This document shows, piece after piece, positions 44,341 to 48,853 of a stretch of 48,853 nt of DNA. Made by a program: the position numbers and the translations under genes. The notes below the pieces were generated by a model. That model did no database searches. It saw nothing but the letters and a program-made list of their open reading frames with translations, and was not told the origin of the DNA. Every line of letters begins with the position of its first letter. The first letter of the stretch is position 1. The stretch is from JAFMKE01 sp047621945 (lineage in GTDB: Bacteria; Bacteroidota; Bacteroidia; Chitinophagales; UBA8649), in the NCBI GenBank assembly GCA_047621945.1, contig JBLHMK010000004.1:1-48853 (forward strand), written 5' to 3'.

Positions 44341-44467
44341 TCGAGTGTAGTTTTCTCGCTAAGGATTGCTCGCTAAGGCGCGAAGTTAGATGTTGTATGT
44401 TAAGTGTTTCTATGTAAAACGAATTGCGTCTTAGCGTACCGATATCTATCCGTATTACGAGAAAAAC
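44341..44467. repeat. Repeat-rich gap between purL and ligA
   Basis: CTCGCTAAGG occurs twice (44356-44365, 44370-44379). CTTAGCG at 44430-44436 is inverted to part of them, and TTTTCTCG (44352-44359) is inverted to CGAGAAAA (44458-44465). A folded RNA could form between the arms. It lies between convergent genes and may be an intergenic repeat relic or a bidirectional terminator. No T-run suggests a simple terminator. Confidence 0.4.
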
Positions 44468-44470
44468 CTT

Positions 44471-46576
44471 TTACCCAATCATCTCTAAGAAATCATCTTC
44501 AGAGATAATATTAACTACTCTTTCACCAGCTTTCTCATTGATTTTTTCTGCCTTGGTCAACTTAGACCCCGCTTTTTCGCCAGCAATCAAGTAATTCAAT
44601 TTAGCACTTACTCCGCTTACGTTCTTTCCTCCATTCTCTTCAACTAATGCCTTCGCTTTGTCTCTAGAGAATCTGCTTAACGCTCCTGTAAACAAGAATG
44701 TTAGTCCTTCTAGTTTATTGCTCTTTAGGACATTGTCCTCTTCCGTCTTCTCTACTTTCACCCCTAACTCTTCTAGGTTCTTCAACAAGACTTGATTTTC
44801 TTCATTCTGGAAAAAACTCATTACACTTTCAGCCACTTTAGGGCCCACATCTTCTAGTTCTGCTAAACTTTCCATCGTCCAATTAATCAAGTCATCTACC
44901 CGTTGAATTTGCTTCTCTAGCATTTTAGCCGTAGCACTTCCAACATGTCTAATCCCTAGACCGACAAGCAATCGCCATAAGGGTTGTTGTTTAGATAGTT
45001 CAACTCCCTTTTTAAGATTTTCGACAGACTTTTCTTTCCAACCTTCCAAGGCTAAAACCTTCTCATAATCAAAACGATAAATGTCTTCTACATTTTCTAA
45101 TAAGCCTTCCGCAATGAAGCGCTTCACAATATCTTTTCCCATGCCATCTATATCCATAGCCCCTTTAGATACAAAATGAATCATTCGTTCTTCAGTTTGA
45201 GCGGGACATTCTACATTATCGCATCGCCATACCGCATCGCCTTCTGGTCGCACGAGCTTAGCCTCACAAGAAGGACAAGTCGTAGGAAAAACGACTGCTT
45301 CAAGCTCTTTTCGTTTGCTCAAATCTACACTTGCGATGTAAGGAATCACATCACCAGCTCTTTCTACTCGCACATAATCACCAATATGAACATCCTTTTC
45401 CGCAATGAAATCTGCATTATGTAGAGAAACAGAAGATACCGTTACCCCAGCCAATCGAACGGGATCTAACTTGGCAACAGGAGTTACCGCACCCGTCCTA
45501 CCTACTTGATATTCAATGTTTAATAACTGAGTTGTTGCTTGTCTTGCTTTGAATTTATAAGCGATGGCCCACCTCGGATGATGCGCGGTAGAACCCAATG
45601 TATTTTGCAAACGCAAATCATCGACCTTGATTACCATCCCATCGATTTCGTAATTGTAATTATCTCTTTTTTGCTCCCATCCTTGCGCAAACTGAATGAC
45701 ATCTTGGATGTTGGTGCTTAAAGTCTTTTCTTCTTGAGGAGTTTGAAAGCCCAATTCGGCTAGCATTTCTATATTCTGAAAATGAGAAGTAAATTTCTCT
45801 CCTAACATTTCTTTTCCATCAGCATCCACGACATAGCCTATTTGGTAAATAAAGGCTTCCAAATTACGTTTAGCCACTTCATTAGGATCTTTCATTCGCA
45901 AAGAACCAGAGGCTGTATTTCTGGAGTTTTGGAAGACCTTTAGTCCTTCTCTTTCTCGTTCAATGTTCAATTGATCAAAGTTGTTCAACTCAATAACAAC
46001 CTCGCCTCTTAACTCAATTTTACCAATGCCATATTTAGAGAATAGGGCTGTAATCGGTACATTCTTTAACTGTTTGGCATTTGCCGTAATCTCTTCCCCT
46101 TCTGTTCCGTTTCCACGAGTTGCTCCACGAACTAATTGATCGTTTTCATACACCAAGGCTATACTTGCTCCATCAAATTTAGGCTCCACGCAATAGCTAA
46201 TTCCTTCTCGGTTACTCAACTTCATTACGGATTCATCAAAAGCATTTAAGTCATCAGCATTATATGAATTGCTCAATGACAACATCGGCACCGTATGAGC
46301 TACTGTAGTGAAATCAGAAGTCAATGCCTGGGCTACTCTTTGTGTCGGCGAGTCTGCCGTAATGAGTTCTGGATTCTTCTCTTCTAGCGCTTTTAATGAC
46401 TTGAATATTTTGTCATACTCCACATCTGAAATACTTGGTTCCGCTTTGACGTAATATTTCCAATCATGATACTGAATCAATTCCCTTAGGGGTACAATAT
46501 CCTCTTTGGTCAATTTCTTATAGAGCAAATTGTCCGTTTGCACCTGCATTTCATCGTCGTTCCAATCTTTTACCAT
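44471..46576 (-). CDS. ligA: NAD-dependent DNA ligase
   Basis: 701-residue ligase sealing nicks in DNA with NAD. The adenylation domain has the catalytic lysine in CVEPKFDGASIAL (K133), then VRGATRGNGTEGEEIT and IDGMVIKVDD. An OB fold, a four-cysteine zinc finger (CPSCEAK ... CDNVECPA), helix-hairpin-helix repeats and a BRCT domain (LEGLTFLFTGAL...) follow. It is some 20 residues longer at the N-terminus than usual; a start at residue 10 is possible. It lies 13 bases downstream of gldB. Confidence 0.96.
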   Translation of the reverse strand: MVKDWNDDEMQVQTDNLLYKKLTKEDIVPLRELIQYHDWKYYVKAEPSISDVEYDKIFKSLKALEEKNPELITADSPTQRVAQALTSDFTTVAHTVPMLSLSNSYNADDLNAFDESVMKLSNREGISYCVEPKFDGASIALVYENDQLVRGATRGNGTEGEEITANAKQLKNVPITALFSKYGIGKIELRGEVVIELNNFDQLNIEREREGLKVFQNSRNTASGSLRMKDPNEVAKRNLEAFIYQIGYVVDADGKEMLGEKFTSHFQNIEMLAELGFQTPQEEKTLSTNIQDVIQFAQGWEQKRDNYNYEIDGMVIKVDDLRLQNTLGSTAHHPRWAIAYKFKARQATTQLLNIEYQVGRTGAVTPVAKLDPVRLAGVTVSSVSLHNADFIAEKDVHIGDYVRVERAGDVIPYIASVDLSKRKELEAVVFPTTCPSCEAKLVRPEGDAVWRCDNVECPAQTEERMIHFVSKGAMDIDGMGKDIVKRFIAEGLLENVEDIYRFDYEKVLALEGWKEKSVENLKKGVELSKQQPLWRLLVGLGIRHVGSATAKMLEKQIQRVDDLINWTMESLAELEDVGPKVAESVMSFFQNEENQVLLKNLEELGVKVEKTEEDNVLKSNKLEGLTFLFTGALSRFSRDKAKALVEENGGKNVSGVSAKLNYLIAGEKAGSKLTKAEKINEKAGERVVNIISEDDFLEMIG

Positions 46577-46589
46577 CTTGTGTTGAAGC

Positions 46590-47630
46590 TTACTTAGGTT
46601 TATAATTGCTTTTTGCTAAAATCGTGGCAGGAGGAGTAGCCAACAACTCTTTCAATGAAAGTTCATCAACAGTATTTTCCATGTATTGATTAACTATTTG
46701 CCACCCTACCCAGCTGCCAACATTCCCAGGCGCTTGCTCAGGCATTCCCGCCGTCATTGGACCATCGCCAATATGGCGACTATGCTCCATATAGTTTTTG
46801 GAATAGAATAAATCGTGTTCATTGTAAAATTTCCAGATTTCTCCTTCAGCATTATCACACCAAGCAAATTGCTCTTCATTATATCCTATCAAAACATGTT
46901 TAGCTTCTTCAGGCTGCATACACTCTTTGAAATAATACAATTTACCCTTTTCAATCATTGCATGAATCAAGGCATCTGTTTCGGCTAAGTCGTCTGGGGC
47001 ATAATATGCATTGAACATTACCTCCATTACATTAGGAACGATATACTCCGGTTCAAATCGATTAATGATGTAATACGGAAAGTCAAAACTACCATAATAC
47101 ATGTAATCTTTCCCTAGATACATATCCAAAGAGATCAAAATATACGTAGAATCCAGAGCCACCGCATTATAGCCAAATTCGCTAATTATAGTTTTAAATG
47201 CAGGGAGTTGTTTATTAGGGAAGTAATACTTAAAGTGCTTGAGCGACTCTTCCAACTCTTCTTGCATAGGGGAAATGTCTCCATAACGTTTTTGCACCGT
47301 ATCATACAATTCTAAAACATAAGGATTGGTGTAAAAATGCTGAAGATCAAGCATGGTAGGTGTTATACTATCGCTAATATGTCCGAAACGCATGACGTTG
47401 ACGGAGTAGAAATCAAAAAAGCTTGAATCTTTTTCGCGATGAATAGCTAAACTATTGTAGAGATCATTGGTGTCCACATCAAAGAAGGACTGATCAAAAC
47501 GATCAATTTCTAAATTCAAATCTATCTCCGAAACATCTATCTTTTTCGTATTTTTGTTGAATAAATCACAACTTACAAGCGTTAACATACAAATACTTAA
47601 AATAATAAAATAGCGGAAAGTGTTCTTCAT
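46590..47630 (-). CDS. gldB: Gliding motility lipoprotein GldB
   Basis: 346-residue lipoprotein. The signal peptide and lipobox (LTLVSC, Cys about 21) are followed by the GldB family body, with IDRFDQSFFDVD, the PNKQLPAFKTIISEFGYNA stretch and the KSNYKPK end. GldB is needed for gliding and, in Flavobacterium, for the linked T9SS apparatus. It is divergent from the barrel gene at 47656 and followed by ligA, not by gldC as in Flavobacterium. Confidence 0.9.
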   Translation of the reverse strand: MKNTFRYFIILSICMLTLVSCDLFNKNTKKIDVSEIDLNLEIDRFDQSFFDVDTNDLYNSLAIHREKDSSFFDFYSVNVMRFGHISDSITPTMLDLQHFYTNPYVLELYDTVQKRYGDISPMQEELEESLKHFKYYFPNKQLPAFKTIISEFGYNAVALDSTYILISLDMYLGKDYMYYGSFDFPYYIINRFEPEYIVPNVMEVMFNAYYAPDDLAETDALIHAMIEKGKLYYFKECMQPEEAKHVLIGYNEEQFAWCDNAEGEIWKFYNEHDLFYSKNYMEHSRHIGDGPMTAGMPEQAPGNVGSWVGWQIVNQYMENTVDELSLKELLATPPATILAKSNYKPK

Positions 47631-47655
47631 GGCTCTGCAAAATAAACCATTCAGT

Positions 47656-48357
47656 ATGAAAAAAATTATAATAGCCTTTGCTTTTTCACTTTTTATAACA
47701 AATTCTTTTGCTCAACACAAAAAATTTAGATTTGGATTGCAATTTACGAACGGCTTGTCTTTTTTGAAATCTGATAATGTGAACATCGCAGATTCGAAGG
47801 TTGGCTATGCCTTTGGTTACGGATTAAAGACTGAATTTTACTTTGATGAGAACTATGGCATCAGCACGGGATTAACTATCAGCCATCCTAGAGCTTCAAG
47901 AAGCAATAGTCCAGGAGTTAATGAAGTAATTTTCGATACCACATCGACCTATGCCAACGATAATTTCTTAGTCCCCGGCATAAAGGAAACCTATAAGTTC
48001 AACTACATTGAAATCCCTTTTACGTTCAAATTGAGAACGAATGAAATTGGCTATTTTAGATATTTCGGAGAATTCGGTTTAGTTAATTCTTTTCGTGTTC
48101 GCTCGAGATTGAGCCTGGTTGGTTCTAGCATTGAAAATGAATCTATCAGTAAAAAATTAGCCCCTTTCGATTTACGTTCAAACTTTTTTAACGCCAGCCT
48201 AAAAGTAGGTGGAGGATTTGAATATACCTTTAGTGACAAAACAGCCCTTGTTGTAGAATTGTCATTCAACAATGGGTTTGTAAACGTTTTGAAAGATGGG
48301 GATGATAAGCGAACAGTTCTGCGTGTAGTGAACTTAAGCACTGGCATCATGTTTTAA
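47656..48357 (+). CDS. PorT-like outer-membrane beta-barrel protein
   Basis: 233 residues from the ATG at 47656; an upstream in-frame start at 47620 lies inside gldB and is not preferred. Signal peptide (ITNSFAQ), then an eight-strand-like OMP_b-brl pattern with FRFGLQFTNGLSF, FGYGLKTEFYFDENYGISTG and the ending RVVNLSTGIMF. PorT has a role in the T9SS, and the position beside gldB is suggestive, but the barrel family is broad. The divergent spacing from gldB is only 25 bases. Confidence 0.7.
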   Translation: MKKIIIAFAFSLFITNSFAQHKKFRFGLQFTNGLSFLKSDNVNIADSKVGYAFGYGLKTEFYFDENYGISTGLTISHPRASRSNSPGVNEVIFDTTSTYANDNFLVPGIKETYKFNYIEIPFTFKLRTNEIGYFRYFGEFGLVNSFRVRSRLSLVGSSIENESISKKLAPFDLRSNFFNASLKVGGGFEYTFSDKTALVVELSFNNGFVNVLKDGDDKRTVLRVVNLSTGIMF

Positions 48358-48413
48358 AAAACAATCCTACTCCCTTTGGGTTTTCAAGATAATCTTAATT
48401 AAAGTCTAGTCAA

Positions 48414-48853
48414 ATGAAAGTTGCTATCGCTCAATTAAACTATCACATTGGACATTTTGAAAAAAATTTTTCAAAAATACAAAGTGCAATAGAAGACGCT
48501 ATTCGTGTAAAAGCAGACATCGTTCTTTTTGGAGAACTCGCAGTCTGTGGTTACCCGCCAAGAGATTTCCTTGAATTTGAAGACTTCATTAATAAATGCG
48601 ATGAAGTTATTGAACAAATCAAACCTTTAACTAAAGATATCGCAGTAGTTATTGGAGCACCAAGTAAGAACCCCGTTGCTGAAGGTAAAGACCTATTCAA
48701 CTCCGCCTATTTTATAGCAGATGGAGAGGTTCTTGGAATGGCTCACAAAGCCCTTCTTCCTACCTATGACATTTTTGATGAGTACCGATACTTCGAACCC
48801 TGTGAAGAATTTCATGTTATCGAATATAAAGGCAAGAGAATTGCCTTAACAAT
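48414..48853 (+). CDS. nadE: Glutamine-dependent NAD synthase, N-terminal part, cut by the window edge
   Basis: ATG at 48414 opens MKVAIAQLNYHIGHFEKNFS. The reading frame continues to the end of the window (146 codons) with the nitrilase-type signatures FGELAVCGYPPRD and HKALLPTYDIFDEYRYFEP. This is the glutaminase half of NAD synthase, which makes NAD from nicotinic acid adenine dinucleotide. The ligase half lies outside the window. Confidence 0.93.
   Translation, partial: MKVAIAQLNYHIGHFEKNFSKIQSAIEDAIRVKADIVLFGELAVCGYPPRDFLEFEDFINKCDEVIEQIKPLTKDIAVVIGAPSKNPVAEGKDLFNSAYFIADGEVLGMAHKALLPTYDIFDEYRYFEPCEEFHVIEYKGKRIALT

Overview
The window looks like a chromosomal segment of a Bacteroidota bacterium, most likely of the Flavobacteriales. 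The evidence is an AT-rich genome of about 36-40% GC by eye, promoter-like TAnnTTTG boxes in place of sigma70 boxes, few Shine-Dalgarno sequences, three proteins with type IX secretion (T9SS) C-terminal sorting domains, a PorG-type T9SS protein, the gliding lipoprotein GldB, a PorT-like barrel, and the porG-uppS-bamA-ompH-ompH gene order. I see no tRNA, rRNA, CRISPR array, prophage, transposase or plasmid gene. Most of the window is core metabolism and envelope biogenesis.

Layout. Bases 1-4900 hold the start of a secreted-protein gene cut by the window edge, a giant T9SS-exported M43 metalloprotease with two interleaved repeat families, and a DMT exporter. Bases 4.9-9.7 kb carry obg, adk, a small ORF, hpt, a LysM glucosaminidase and a TIGR02757 protein. 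Bases 9.7-18.1 kb carry a TonB-dependent receptor, rpe, a hypothetical gene, pnp-rpsO, accD and a class I aldolase, all on the minus strand. Bases 18.2-25.4 kb are the accessory part: a secreted-protein pseudogene with two in-frame stops, a secreted endonuclease I, a large T9SS protein, a strong terminator, a palindromic repeat next to a gene remnant, two linked unknown genes, a tiny lipoprotein and a glycosyltransferase.

Bases 25.4-37.4 kb form a long minus-strand series that reads rimP-nusA-infB-porG-uppS-bamA-ompH-ompH-murI-thioredoxin. It couples translation and transcription factors to outer-membrane and T9SS assembly. Just upstream lie a decayed group III truncated haemoglobin and a second copy of the palindromic repeat, which has become the coding C-terminus of meaB. 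Bases 38.9-48.9 kb hold another tiny lipoprotein, a spondin-domain lipoprotein, a PrsW-type protease, purL, ligA, gldB, an outer-membrane barrel and the start of nadE.

I did not find a convincing undescribed multi-gene system. The most interesting signals are small: two pseudogenes that can be read through their lesions, the paired palindromes beside gene ends, the very short lipoprotein genes, the hairpin leaders at rimP and pnp, and an unknown two-gene cassette at 23.2-24.2 kb.
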